From the NCBI RefSeq assembly GCF_000948285.1, contig NZ_JYBP01000003.1, forward strand, positions 1,922,001 through 1,986,000: a DNA stretch of 64,000 nt, in the 5' to 3' direction. This DNA comes from Geobacillus kaustophilus (GTDB lineage Bacteria; Bacillota; Bacilli; Bacillales; Anoxybacillaceae). Position numbers and translations under genes: made by a program. The notes under the pieces are model-generated. The model ran no database searches. It was not told where the DNA came from and saw only the letters and a program-made list of their open reading frames with translations. This document shows, piece after piece, positions 54,501 to 63,195 of the stretch. Position 1 is the stretch's first letter. Each line of letters starts with the position of its first letter.

Positions 54501-54640
54501 AGCGCAAAGCGCCCCAATTTCGCCTAAAGACAGCCCGCATCCTGCGGGCAACGGCGAAATGGTCGCCATCCTTGGCTCTGCGAAGAGCGCACAAGCCCCA
54601 TTGAGGAGGCTCAGCCCAAGCAAAGCTTGGGCTTGCGTGG
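54501..54640. other. Structured non-coding stretch with three strong hairpins
   Basis: ATTTCGCC/GGCGAAAT (54517-54524 with 54553-54560) encloses GCCCGCA/TGCGGGC (54533-54539 with 54543-54549). Further on, AGCCCAAGC/GCTTGGGCT (54613-54621 with 54625-54633) has a 3-nt loop. No reading frame with a ribosome site. The following 54641-54766 shows nothing recognisable. Confidence 0.5.
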
Positions 54641-54766
54641 GATATTTCTAAAGAAGCGAACTCCGTGTGTCGCCGCCGAAAGAAGGGGCGGAGCGCATCA
54701 CACCGATTTCGCTTGAAGCTAGACAGCTCCCTAGACCCGAAATGTATTTCTTATCTTTTCTTTTCA

Positions 54767-54909
54767 GGCTCTTCACCAAAAGTTGTGCTTGATTTTTTAT
54801 AACACGCTCTACTGACGCTTGTGAGGAAGAATCAGCAAATCAATGATTTTTGCACATTCTTGTTCAAGAAAGCGTATCACTTGTCAAGTACATGTTGTGG
54901 TGATGAACC
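54767..54909. mobile_element. 143-bp MITE with ISL3-type ends
   Basis: Inward from the left it reads GGCTCTTCACCAAAAGTTGT and from the right GGTTCATCACCACAACATGT, sharing GG.TC.TCACCA with the insertion sequence at 2376-3859. Exact 8-bp direct repeats TCTTTTCA flank it (54759-54766, 54910-54917). The interior codes for nothing and cannot hold a transposase, so it must have moved in trans. Confidence 0.88.
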
Positions 54910-54916
54910 TCTTTTC

Positions 54917-54956
54917 AAAAAAAACGCATGAGAGCGCGGTTCTCATGCGTTTTTTT
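54917..54956. terminator. Terminator at the end of the Asp23-like gene
   Basis: CGCATGAGA/TCTCATGCG (54925-54933 with 54941-54949) flanked by eight A and seven T, so it can work in both directions. It overlaps the stop codon of the minus-strand gene. Confidence 0.85.
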
Positions 54957-55248
54957 CCGGCATGACAAGCCGTTTGACAACAATGTCGACCGCCTCGGCG
55001 ACATATGGCGTCATCGCGGCGATCTCCTCGGCAATATGCTGTTGCAGATGGCGGCAAACTTCCATCACCGGCGCCCCATATCGAATGGACATCTTGACCG
55101 TGACGCGGCACCGCTCGCCTTGAGCAACGGTGATGAACACCTCACAATCGTCAAGGGCGACGTCCGTCTGGCCGCGCACACACATCATGACAATGGTCAA
55201 TAGCGTCGCCTCTACGGCGCTCCGTTTCCGATAGCGAAACGTGTTCAC
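54943..55248 (-). CDS. Asp23/YloU-family protein
   Basis: 101 residues. The Asp23 core is CEVFITVAQGERCRVTVKMSIRYGAPVMEVCRHLQQHIAEEIAAMTPYVAEAVDIVVKRLV, with a short N-terminus. Family members are envelope-stress associated. Located just after the cta genes; specific role unknown. Confidence 0.8.
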   Translation of the reverse strand: MNTFRYRKRSAVEATLLTIVMMCVRGQTDVALDDCEVFITVAQGERCRVTVKMSIRYGAPVMEVCRHLQQHIAEEIAAMTPYVAEAVDIVVKRLVMPEKNA

Positions 55249-55344
55249 CGCCTTCTCTCCCCCCGCTGCACAAAATCGCGTCTATACAGGCGTGTTGTAT
55301 TCTATGCTATGCAACCGCCGCTGCCCTTGCTCCTTGACCGTCGG

Positions 55345-55800
55345 TTAAAAACCGAGCACCGCCTTGATGAGCGACGTCGTTTGGCCCCCTGGATAGAGGA
55401 CATAAAGCAGCCAGTAGACGACCACCCCGGTTGAGGCGCTGCCAAACCAAATGATGCTGGTGATCGGCCCGAGCCGACGATGGCGGGCCCGCTTGTCTTT
55501 TAATCCCGTCCAAATTGTGACAAGGCCAAATACGGCGCCAACCGTCGCTAAAATAATATGGAAAATGAGAAACAGCGTATAATACACTTTGACGTTCTCC
55601 GGCCCGCCAAAGCTCGTATTGCCGATAAACAACGTCCGCGACATGTAAATGGTGAAAAACAGCAAAGCAAACACCGCTGCCGTCAGCATCACCTTTTTAT
55701 GCGCTTCGATCCGCCTGCGGCTGATCAAATACCAGCCGTAGGCAACGAGCAAGGCGCTGATCACGATGCAGCTCGTGCTGATTGTCGGTAAAACGGCCAT
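55345..55800 (-). CDS. DUF420 membrane protein (cytochrome oxidase assembly context)
   Basis: 151 residues, four membrane segments. DUF420 features: LFIGNTSFGGP, FLIFHIILATVGAVFGLVTIW with a His, and HRRLGPITSIIWFGSASTGVVVYWLLYVLYP with another His. The family clusters with ctaG and resembles CtaM/YozB, needed for haem-copper oxidase activity in Firmicutes. Begins about 50 nt after ctaG. Confidence 0.85.
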   Translation of the reverse strand: MAVLPTISTSCIVISALLVAYGWYLISRRRIEAHKKVMLTAAVFALLFFTIYMSRTLFIGNTSFGGPENVKVYYTLFLIFHIILATVGAVFGLVTIWTGLKDKRARHRRLGPITSIIWFGSASTGVVVYWLLYVLYPGGQTTSLIKAVLGF

Positions 55801-55849
55801 CGCTTCTCTCCCTTTCTTCCTTGTTCATCGTTTGGCGGCCAACCGCGCT

Positions 55850-56752
55850 TTACAGTTTGGTCGGCCGCGGCTCCATATCCATGCTTGGTTCTTTCTCCCG
55901 CTCCTTCCGATACCATTCGCTGAAGATGAAGAACAGCATCGTCCCGTACACGATTTCCTGGATGATTTTCATCAACACGCCGCCGAGCTGCTGGTCATGG
56001 AGCGGCGACATTGACAAAAACATTTGCGGCCCAGTCAAATCAAGCGAAGCCAGCGTCCCTTGAGGAACGCATAGCGCCAGCGCGGCCATCCATGCCTTCG
56101 GGTCGGTGTATGTGGCGTAAAGCGGCGTATCGGTAAAAATAATGAGCGCGCAAGCCGGGGTCAACAGCATGCCGTCAGCGAAAATGTAACCCATTTTTTT
56201 TAAACCGGACAACGTCTGCCAATCGGGCAGCTTGTTGACAAGCGGCCACCACATGCAAAACGCGGCAACGAAAATGACCGAGGTAACGAACGCGTGCAGC
56301 CACATATTCATTTTCACAGCGTCAAAAATGAATGGAACGTGATAAAGCGAAAACAAGCCGTTAAACAGCAGCAGCGCCACAATTGGCTTTGTCAACAGCC
56401 GAAACACGCGTCGCACCGCTGTGATGCGGAACGCGCGCTCATAAAGCGGCGCCGGAATGCCTAAAATAAAACATTGCGGCACGATCAAATACAGCACCGC
56501 CATTTGCACCATATGGGCGGTGAACGTCAAATGACCCATCAAATCTAACGGAGACCCTTTGCATATATAAAGAAGCGCGATCCCTGTCAAAAAATACGCC
56601 TTCTGCGTCCCCGAAACCGCATCACCGAGGCCGAAACGCTGCCGCCATGGCCCGGTCATCCCAATGTACAGCAACGCAACCGCCGCTAACACAAGCAAAA
56701 AAAACGGACTCCAAAGGGCAACGGGGCCAAACATTTGCAACGATTGAAACAT
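55850..56752 (-). CDS. ctaG: caa3 oxidase assembly factor CtaG
   Basis: 300 residues, about seven membrane segments, from ATG 56752 behind AGGAGGGG. Contains GHLTFTAHMVQMAVLYLIVPQCFILGIP, NMWLHAFVTSVIFVAAFCMWWPLVN and DQQLGGVLMKIIQEIVYG. The Bacillus CtaG family (distinct from Cox11) is needed for caa3 oxidase assembly, probably in copper delivery. Confidence 0.94.
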   Translation of the reverse strand: MFQSLQMFGPVALWSPFFLLVLAAVALLYIGMTGPWRQRFGLGDAVSGTQKAYFLTGIALLYICKGSPLDLMGHLTFTAHMVQMAVLYLIVPQCFILGIPAPLYERAFRITAVRRVFRLLTKPIVALLLFNGLFSLYHVPFIFDAVKMNMWLHAFVTSVIFVAAFCMWWPLVNKLPDWQTLSGLKKMGYIFADGMLLTPACALIIFTDTPLYATYTDPKAWMAALALCVPQGTLASLDLTGPQMFLSMSPLHDQQLGGVLMKIIQEIVYGTMLFFIFSEWYRKEREKEPSMDMEPRPTKL

Positions 56753-56816
56753 ACGAATCCCCTCCTGATTTGTCCCTTTCCCATTATACTACACGCCGCA
56801 GCGCCACGGCTATTGC

Positions 56817-56855
56817 AAAAAAGGGGAAACCGGCGCAAAACCGATTCCCCCTTTC
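56817..56855 (-). terminator. ctaF terminator
   Basis: GGGGAAACCGG-type stem pairing GGGGGAATCGG with CCGGTTTCCCC around TTTTGCG, then TTTTTTG on the minus strand, immediately after ctaF. ctaG is therefore likely less expressed or separately transcribed. Confidence 0.8.
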
Positions 56856-56857
56856 AC

Positions 56858-57190
56858 TTACCACCAAACGACTGTCATAAATGCCCAAACAAGAAGAAGC
56901 ATGACCGCCACGCCACCGTAAATAAACATCGCCGGAAATTCGTGGCCTTTATGGCTCATATGCATGAAATAATAAAGCTGGAATGCGACCTGTACGGCGG
57001 CCAAAAGCAAAATAAACGGAACGACAAACCAATGGGAAAACTCTTCGTAACCAACGGCGGCGAAAGCGATGAGCGTCAGCAAAATCATCAAGACGAATGC
57101 AATCATTTGATGGCGCATCTCTTCCGCGTTTTTCCGCCGGCGATACGCCAAGTCGACGCGTTCATTTCCGGAATTCGTTTGGTTCGCCAT
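56858..57190 (-). CDS. ctaF: Cytochrome caa3 oxidase subunit IV
   Basis: 110 residues, three membrane helices (MIAFVLMILLTLIAFAAVG, FVVPFILLLAAVQVAFQLYYF, AMFIYGGVAVMLLLVWAFMTVV) with the family motif FQLYYFMHMSHKGH. Assists assembly of subunits I and II. Confidence 0.95.
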   Translation of the reverse strand: MANQTNSGNERVDLAYRRRKNAEEMRHQMIAFVLMILLTLIAFAAVGYEEFSHWFVVPFILLLAAVQVAFQLYYFMHMSHKGHEFPAMFIYGGVAVMLLLVWAFMTVVWW

Positions 57191-57194
57191 ACGT

Positions 57195-57815
57195 TCACCC
57201 CACCATTCCCATTAAATATACGACGGTAAAAATGAACACCCAGACGACGTCGATAAAGTGCCAATACAGGCTCGCAACGTAAAATTTCGGGGCGTTGTAC
57301 AAGTTCAACCCGCGTTTGGCGTTGCGGATCATGAGCGTTAAAATCCAAAGCAACCCAAACGCAACGTGGCTTCCGTGCGTGCCAACGAGCGTGTAGAAAG
57401 CTGAAGCGAAGGCGCTCGTCGTAAACTTATGGCCTTCATGCACATATTCGTTGAACTCGTAAATTTCAAGGCCCAGAAAGCCGGCGCCAAGCAAAACGGT
57501 AATACCAAACCAAAGCTGCATCTTTTTAAAATCAAAGTTTTTCATATGATAAATGGCATACACGCTCGTCAAGCTGCTCGTCAACAGAAGCATCGTCGCC
57601 ATGAACACAACCGGCATTTGGAACAGCTCTTCAGCAGAAGGGCCGCCGTTCGTTTTATCTTTCAACGCCAAATAGGTGGCGAAGAGAGAGGCGAACAGCA
57701 CCGTCTCTCCGCCTAAAAACAGCCAGAAGCCGAGAAATTTATTTTTCCCTTCAAGGGTGGCGCGTTCCGGCGCGGCCGGAAACGTCTCGGCCGTCAATTT
57801 TTCCTCTGCATGCAT
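57195..57815 (-). CDS. ctaE: Cytochrome caa3 oxidase subunit III
   Basis: 206 residues, five membrane helices; FLGGETVLFASLFATYLAL, LVGTHGSHVAFGLLWI and YWHFIDVVWVFIFTVVYL are subunit III hallmarks. Its ATG overlaps the ctaD stop by one base (TGATG), behind GAAGGGGG. Confidence 0.97.
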   Translation of the reverse strand: MHAEEKLTAETFPAAPERATLEGKNKFLGFWLFLGGETVLFASLFATYLALKDKTNGGPSAEELFQMPVVFMATMLLLTSSLTSVYAIYHMKNFDFKKMQLWFGITVLLGAGFLGLEIYEFNEYVHEGHKFTTSAFASAFYTLVGTHGSHVAFGLLWILTLMIRNAKRGLNLYNAPKFYVASLYWHFIDVVWVFIFTVVYLMGMVG

Positions 57816-59686
57816 CAGGCGTTCGCCCCCTTCTTCTCAAGTTCAAGCACTTCTTCTTTATGGATGTGGAAGCCGTGATCATCGATCACGGAGCGCAAGA
57901 GCATTGAACCGAGCGTAATGAGCAGGCCAAGAATGCCGACCGGCAAGCCCCATCCGGCGTCGTTATGATACGTAAAGCCGAAGGCGGCGACAAACAGGCC
58001 GAACGCGATGACAAACGGCAGGAACGACGAATTCGGCATATGGATGTCGCCAAGCGGCTCCGCCGGCGTCAATTCTTTTTTGCCTTCCATTTTTTCGAGC
58101 CAGAAGGCGTCCAAGCCGCGGACAAGCGGTGTTTGCGCAAAGTTGTACACCGGCGGCGGCGAAGCGATCGCCCATTCGAGCGTGCGGCCGTCGCCCCACG
58201 CATCGCCCGGCACTTTTTCCCCTTTTACCGTCGTAATCACAATGTTAATGAGCAAAATGACCGTTGCGATGGCCATAAAGAACGCACCGACCGTGCTGAC
58301 GAAATTCCCTGTCTCCCATCCTTGGTTCGGCAAGTACGTGAACACGCGGCGCGGCATCCCCGTCAAACCGAGGAAGTGCTGAATAAAGAACGTCAAATGG
58401 AAGCCGATAAAGAACAGCCAGAACGTAATTTTGCCGAGCGTTTCATTCAACATGCGGCCAAACATTTTCGGCCACCAATAATGCGTGCCGGCAAGCAAAG
58501 CGAACACAACCCCGCCGACAATGACGTAATGGAAGTGCGCAACGACGAAATAGCTGTCATGGTATTGATAGTCTGCCGCCGCCGACGCCAACATAACCCC
58601 GGTCACCCCGCCCATGACGAACGACGGGATGAAGGCGACCGCATAATGCATCGGCGTCGTAAACTTGATGCTTCCGCCCCACATCGTAAACAGCCAGTTG
58701 AAAATTTTGACTCCTGTCGGAACCGCGATCGTCATCGTCGCGACAGCAAAGATGGCGTTCGCAATCGGCCCCATCCCGACCGTGAACATATGGTGCGCCC
58801 ATACCATGAACCCTAAGAAAGCGATAAGCACCGTCGCAAACACCATTGACGAATAACCGAATAGGCGTTTGCGCGAGAACGTCGCGAAAATTTCCGAGAA
58901 AATGCCGAACGCCGGCAAGACAAGGATGTATACTTCCGGATGGCCGAACACCCAAAACAAGTGCTCCCAGATGATCGTATTGCCGCCGGCAGCTGGATTG
59001 TAGAAATTGCCGCCAAACAGCCGGTCCATCATCATGAAAATCAATCCAACGGTCAACGGCGGAAACGCAAACAAGATAAGCGCCGAAGTCACAAACGTCG
59101 CCCACGTGAACATCGGCATGCGCATAAACGTCATGCCCGGGGCGCGCATATTGATGATCGTCACAAGAAAGTTAATGGCTCCCATGATCGTTCCGAAGCC
59201 GGAAATTTGCAATCCGAGCGTGTAAAAGTCAATGCCGTGATGCGCTTTTGAGTCAAGCGACAGCGATGCATACGACGTCCACCCGGCGTCCGGTGCGCCG
59301 CCCAAAAACCATGAACAGTTCAAAAACAAACCGCCAAAGAAAAACATCCAGAACCCAAGAGCATTCAAGAACGGGAACGCGACGTCGCGCGCGCCGATCT
59401 GAAGCGGCACGACTGCGTTCATAAAGGCGAAAATAAGCGGCATGGCAGCCAAGAAAATCATCGTCGTTCCGTGCATCGTCAACACTTCGTTATACAGGCC
59501 GCCGACAAGAAAATCGTTGTTCGGTTTCGCGAGCTGAATGCGGATGAACAACGCCTCAAGACCGCCGAGCAGGAAGAAAAACCCGCCGGAAATCAAGTAT
59601 AGATGGGCGATTTTTTTATGGTCGACCGTTGTCAAGTAATCCCATAAAACGGCGCCGACACCCTTTTTGCGAGCGATCGTACTCAC
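57815..59686 (-). CDS. ctaD: Cytochrome caa3 oxidase subunit I
   Basis: 623 residues from GTG 59686 (AAGGAGGTTTCACC upstream). Twelve-plus membrane helices. Haem and CuB ligands: LTMHGTTMIF, FWVFGHPEVYILVLPAFG with the His-Tyr pair, WAHHMF, and DSYFVVAHFHYVIVGG. It is the catalytic subunit reducing oxygen and pumping protons (A-type haem-copper oxidase). Confidence 0.98.
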   Translation of the reverse strand: MSTIARKKGVGAVLWDYLTTVDHKKIAHLYLISGGFFFLLGGLEALFIRIQLAKPNNDFLVGGLYNEVLTMHGTTMIFLAAMPLIFAFMNAVVPLQIGARDVAFPFLNALGFWMFFFGGLFLNCSWFLGGAPDAGWTSYASLSLDSKAHHGIDFYTLGLQISGFGTIMGAINFLVTIINMRAPGMTFMRMPMFTWATFVTSALILFAFPPLTVGLIFMMMDRLFGGNFYNPAAGGNTIIWEHLFWVFGHPEVYILVLPAFGIFSEIFATFSRKRLFGYSSMVFATVLIAFLGFMVWAHHMFTVGMGPIANAIFAVATMTIAVPTGVKIFNWLFTMWGGSIKFTTPMHYAVAFIPSFVMGGVTGVMLASAAADYQYHDSYFVVAHFHYVIVGGVVFALLAGTHYWWPKMFGRMLNETLGKITFWLFFIGFHLTFFIQHFLGLTGMPRRVFTYLPNQGWETGNFVSTVGAFFMAIATVILLINIVITTVKGEKVPGDAWGDGRTLEWAIASPPPVYNFAQTPLVRGLDAFWLEKMEGKKELTPAEPLGDIHMPNSSFLPFVIAFGLFVAAFGFTYHNDAGWGLPVGILGLLITLGSMLLRSVIDDHGFHIHKEEVLELEKKGANA

Positions 59687-59708
59687 GGTGAAACCTCCTT
59701 CGCATGCT

Positions 59709-60779
59709 TTATTCAACTTTTAAGCTCATCAAGTATTTCGTCAATGCATCAATTTGCTCTTCCGTCAAGTGGCCATATGTACCCGCCATTTTATTTCCAG
59801 GCTTCACACTGTTCGGGTCTCTCAGCCATTTTTTCAGATTTTCTTCGTTATGCTCCAAAATACCAGCGATTCGTTCGCGATCGCCAAAGTTCGCCAAGTT
59901 CGGCGCCGTGCGCGCTTGCACCGGACGCTTGTCCACAGGCGTCACCGCATGGCAGCCAATACAGCTTTTGTTGAAAATCGCCTCGCCTTCTTTGGCGACC
60001 GGGTCGGTGACAACCGGTTTTTTCGCGTTTTGCATCTTTTTCACCCAAGCATCAAATTCATCGCGCGGCAACGGCCGAACCTTAAAGTCCATCAGCGCAT
60101 GGGACGGACCGCAAAGCTCCGCACACTTGCCGTAAAAGACGCCGCCGGCTTTATCGGTCGCTTTTTGATCAAAAACAAGCCAAAATTGGTTTTTGTTGTC
60201 CGTGTTCGTATCCATTTTGCCGCCAACAGGCGGAATCCAGAACGAATGTTTGACATCCGACGCAATCAAGTTGAAATACACTTTTTCATTCGTCGGCACG
60301 ACTAAGTCTTGGCTCGTGATAATGCCATAATCCGGATATTCAAACTCCCACCAGTATTGGTTGGCGCGAACATTGACGACAACCGTGTCCTTATCGCGTT
60401 TTTGGTCGTTCATCGCCTTGACATCGGCCAGTTTAAACGTGATCAATACCGTCGGCACCGCCAAAATGAGCAAGAGAATGATCGGAATGACAGTCCAAAT
60501 AATTTCCAGCTTATGGTTTCCTTCCACTTGCTTCGGGATTTTATTCTCTTCTCCCTTGCGCCGCCGGAAGCGGACGACAACGTAAACGAAAATAATCGCC
60601 ACGACGACAATGACCAAAACCATGATCGTCGTGCTCAACAACATGAGCGAATACTGCATGTCCGCTACTTCACCGGCGGGCTGGAGCGTCGATAAAAACG
60701 GCTTGCCGCAGCCGGCGAGCAACAGCGCCATCATCCCAAAAAGGGAAAATAAGCGCCAGTTACAGAGCCCCTTGTTCAT
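59709..60779 (-). CDS. ctaC: Cytochrome caa3 oxidase subunit II with cytochrome c domain
   Basis: 356 residues. Lipoprotein signal with lipobox LLAGC, two membrane helices, a CuA cupredoxin domain (CAELCGPSHALM with both Cys, His and Met), then a fused cytochrome c domain with CIGCH and an axial Met (KMAGTYGHL). It accepts electrons without a separate soluble cytochrome c, typical for Bacillaceae. Confidence 0.98.
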   Translation of the reverse strand: MNKGLCNWRLFSLFGMMALLLAGCGKPFLSTLQPAGEVADMQYSLMLLSTTIMVLVIVVVAIIFVYVVVRFRRRKGEENKIPKQVEGNHKLEIIWTVIPIILLLILAVPTVLITFKLADVKAMNDQKRDKDTVVVNVRANQYWWEFEYPDYGIITSQDLVVPTNEKVYFNLIASDVKHSFWIPPVGGKMDTNTDNKNQFWLVFDQKATDKAGGVFYGKCAELCGPSHALMDFKVRPLPRDEFDAWVKKMQNAKKPVVTDPVAKEGEAIFNKSCIGCHAVTPVDKRPVQARTAPNLANFGDRERIAGILEHNEENLKKWLRDPNSVKPGNKMAGTYGHLTEEQIDALTKYLMSLKVE

Positions 60780-60856
60780 AGCCTAATCCAACCCCTCTTT
60801 CTTTGATGGATAAATGTGTATGTCAATTCTTTCACAAAGAAAGAATTTTAACCTGT

Positions 60857-61786
60857 TCACCAAATCGTCGCGATGACCATCGCCACGAACAAAATCGTCA
60901 AATAGTTAAGCGAATAGACGAACATCCACTTCGCCCATTTGATGTCATCTTTCATTTTCAATCCCGCCAATCCCAACAGCAGCCAGCCGACATTAAGCAG
61001 CGTGGCGACGATTAAAAACGGCACGCCGAGCGAAAACAAATAAAACGGCAATGGCAGCAAACACGCCACCCAAACGATGATTTGCCGCTTCGTCATGGCA
61101 AACCCATGGACGACCGGCAGCATCGGAATGCCGGCGGCTCGATATTCTTCACACCGCCTCATGGCCAACGCCAAAAAGTGCGGCGGCTGCCATAAAAACA
61201 TGATTAAAAACAGGATGAGCGGAACAATATGGAAATCCGGATCGACCGCCGTCCAGCCGATTACCGGCGGCACCGCGCCGGAAATGCTGCCGACGACGGT
61301 GTTGAGCGTATAGTGGCGCTTCGTCCAAAGGGTGTATAAAAAGACGTATGTCACCACACCGATCAATCCAACGACCGCAGCCGTAACCGTTGTCATAAGC
61401 AGGCTCATCTCGCCGATCGCGACAAGACCAATCCCGAGCCAAAGCACCCGCCGCGGATCCATCGTCCCGGTGACGGTCGGGCGGGCTTTCGTCCGCTCCA
61501 TATATTGGTCAATATCGCGGTCAATGTAGTTGTTGATGGCGCATGAACCCGCGATGACAAGCGCTGCTCCAAACAACGCAAAAAAGACGATGTGCAAGTT
61601 TTCCAAAAAATGCTCGCCAGCAAAATAAAACGCCAACCACATTCCGGCGAACGTTGTAATCAAATTGGAATTGACGATCCCGATTTTGACAACAGACGAC
61701 AGCTCTCTCCAAACCGCCTTGACGCCCACATGCGAGCGATGACCGGCATCGGCCGCATCCTGGTGCACCGCTTTCAATTCGGCCAT
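60857..61786 (-). CDS. ctaB: Protoheme IX farnesyltransferase (heme O synthase)
   Basis: 309 residues from ATG 61786, with AGGAGG ten bases upstream; a longer frame to 61864 lacks a ribosome site. UbiA-type prenyltransferase motif [23 protein letters not shown], and second Asp region [10 protein letters not shown]. Nine membrane segments. Makes heme O, the substrate of CtaA. Followed by ctaC. Confidence 0.96.
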   Translation of the reverse strand: MAELKAVHQDAADAGHRSHVGVKAVWRELSSVVKIGIVNSNLITTFAGMWLAFYFAGEHFLENLHIVFFALFGAALVIAGSCAINNYIDRDIDQYMERTKARPTVTGTMDPRRVLWLGIGLVAIGEMSLLMTTVTAAVVGLIGVVTYVFLYTLWTKRHYTLNTVVGSISGAVPPVIGWTAVDPDFHIVPLILFLIMFLWQPPHFLALAMRRCEEYRAAGIPMLPVVHGFAMTKRQIIVWVACLLPLPFYLFSLGVPFLIVATLLNVGWLLLGLAGLKMKDDIKWAKWMFVYSLNYLTILFVAMVIATIW

Positions 61787-62168
61787 GTCTCCTGTTCCTC
61801 CTCGCTGCGCCGCTCCTTGCCCGGAAGGCGCCGTGATGTTGCCTGAAATTCTTTCCAACGCCAAATGCCAAAAACGCGCTGTTTTCTCTTTATATTAAAT
61901 CACATTTTTTTCTTATCATGTGAACTTTTTTTGAATAATTTGTGTCAAATTTTTGAATCCGCACACTCCAAATGGCTCATTCGCTTGTCCCATTAATATT
62001 TCTAGCAAACTTAATCGACTTATTCAATATGCAAACGTCATTTTGTGTTTCCCAGCGCCATCGTGTAAAATAGACTTGGCTCGACAGCGCGATTGGCCGC
62101 ATGAAAAAATCCATCATTTTACTAATATGGACAAAATCACAATTTTTCAATACAAGAAGGTGAAGATT
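61787..62168. promoter_or_regulatory. Divergent ctaB / ctaA regulatory region
   Basis: AT-rich 380-bp gap. It carries a 13-bp palindrome ATTTG-TGT-CAAAT at 61938-61950 and a nearby TGTGAAC...TTTGAAT (61918-61935) that loosely resemble ResD-type TTTGTGAAT sites. ctaA and ctaB are under ResD in B. subtilis. I could not place confident -10 boxes. Confidence 0.4.
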
Positions 62169-63122
62169 TTGCTGCGTTCATTAAAATGGTTTGCCTCGGC
62201 GACAACGTTGGCCATGTTGTTTGTTTTAATTGGCGGAGCGCTCGTGACCAAAACCGGCTCCGGCATGGGATGCGGCCGATCCTGGCCGCTGTGCGACGGC
62301 CAGTGGGTTCCGGATCACATCACACCCGAACTTGTCATTGAGCTGAGCCATCGACTCGTTTCCGGCCTTGCCGGCATCATGGTGCTCATCCTTTCCATCT
62401 GGGCATGGCGAGCCATTGGCCATGTGCGGGAGACGAAGTTTTTGGCCGTCATATCGTTCGTCTTTCTTGTCCTGCAAGGGCTGATCGGCGCCGCCGCGGT
62501 CGTGTGGGGGCAGTCGGATTTTGTCCTCGCTTTGCATTTTGGCATTTCGCTCATTTCGTTTGCCGCTGTGCTGTTGCTGACGCTATTGATTTTTGAAAAC
62601 GACAAAACGTTTTCCGCCGCATCGCTTTCGCTTGACGGCAAAATGCAGTTTCATATTTATGGCGTCCTCATTTATTCATACATTGTCGTCTACACCGGAG
62701 CGCTCGTGCGCCATACGAACGCCAGCCTCGCCTGTCCAAACTGGCCTTTGTGCGCCAAAACGCGCGTCCTTCCGGTTCAGTTTCACGAGTGGGTGCAGAT
62801 GGGGCACCGACTGGCTGCTGCCGTCATCATCATCTGGATCGCCGCCGCCGCCATACACGCCGTTCGCCATTACCGCAGGCAGCCGATCATCTACTACGGG
62901 TGGCTCATCGCTCTTTTTCTCGTCCTCGCACAAATGACGACCGGAGCACTTGTCGTGTTTACACAGCTGAACTTGTATATCGCTTTGGCGCATGCGTTCT
63001 TTATCTCTTGTTTGTTCGGCGTGCTCAGCTACTTGTTTCTGTTGGCGCTCCGCACCCGCCGCGAGCCGATCAAAACCACGGACCATTCAGCTCGCGAGGC
63101 AGCGCCGGCCACGTTGAAATGA
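62169..63122 (+). CDS. ctaA: Heme A synthase
   Basis: 317 residues from TTG 62169 (AAGGTGA upstream; the product then aligns with CtaA from residue 1). Eight membrane helices, the Cys pair GCGRSWPLC and its repeat ACPNWPLC, and ligand His residues in [26 protein letters not shown] and ALAHAFF. It oxidises the C8 methyl of heme O to give heme A for the caa3 oxidase. Divergent from ctaB. Confidence 0.97.
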   Translation: MLRSLKWFASATTLAMLFVLIGGALVTKTGSGMGCGRSWPLCDGQWVPDHITPELVIELSHRLVSGLAGIMVLILSIWAWRAIGHVRETKFLAVISFVFLVLQGLIGAAAVVWGQSDFVLALHFGISLISFAAVLLLTLLIFENDKTFSAASLSLDGKMQFHIYGVLIYSYIVVYTGALVRHTNASLACPNWPLCAKTRVLPVQFHEWVQMGHRLAAAVIIIWIAAAAIHAVRHYRRQPIIYYGWLIALFLVLAQMTTGALVVFTQLNLYIALAHAFFISCLFGVLSYLFLLALRTRREPIKTTDHSAREAAPATLK

Positions 63123-63142
63123 CGGTCGTTCGTCCGCCAATC

Positions 63143-63177
63143 AAAAGGGATGCCCATAAACAGGGGCACCCCTTTTT
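63143..63177. terminator. Shared terminator of ctaA and pyc
   Basis: AAAAGGG-ATGCCC stem pairing with GGGCA-CCCCTTTT around ATAAACA; A- and T-runs on the two sides let it serve both converging genes. Confidence 0.75.
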
Positions 63178-63195
63178 CGTGCGATATAGATCGGT

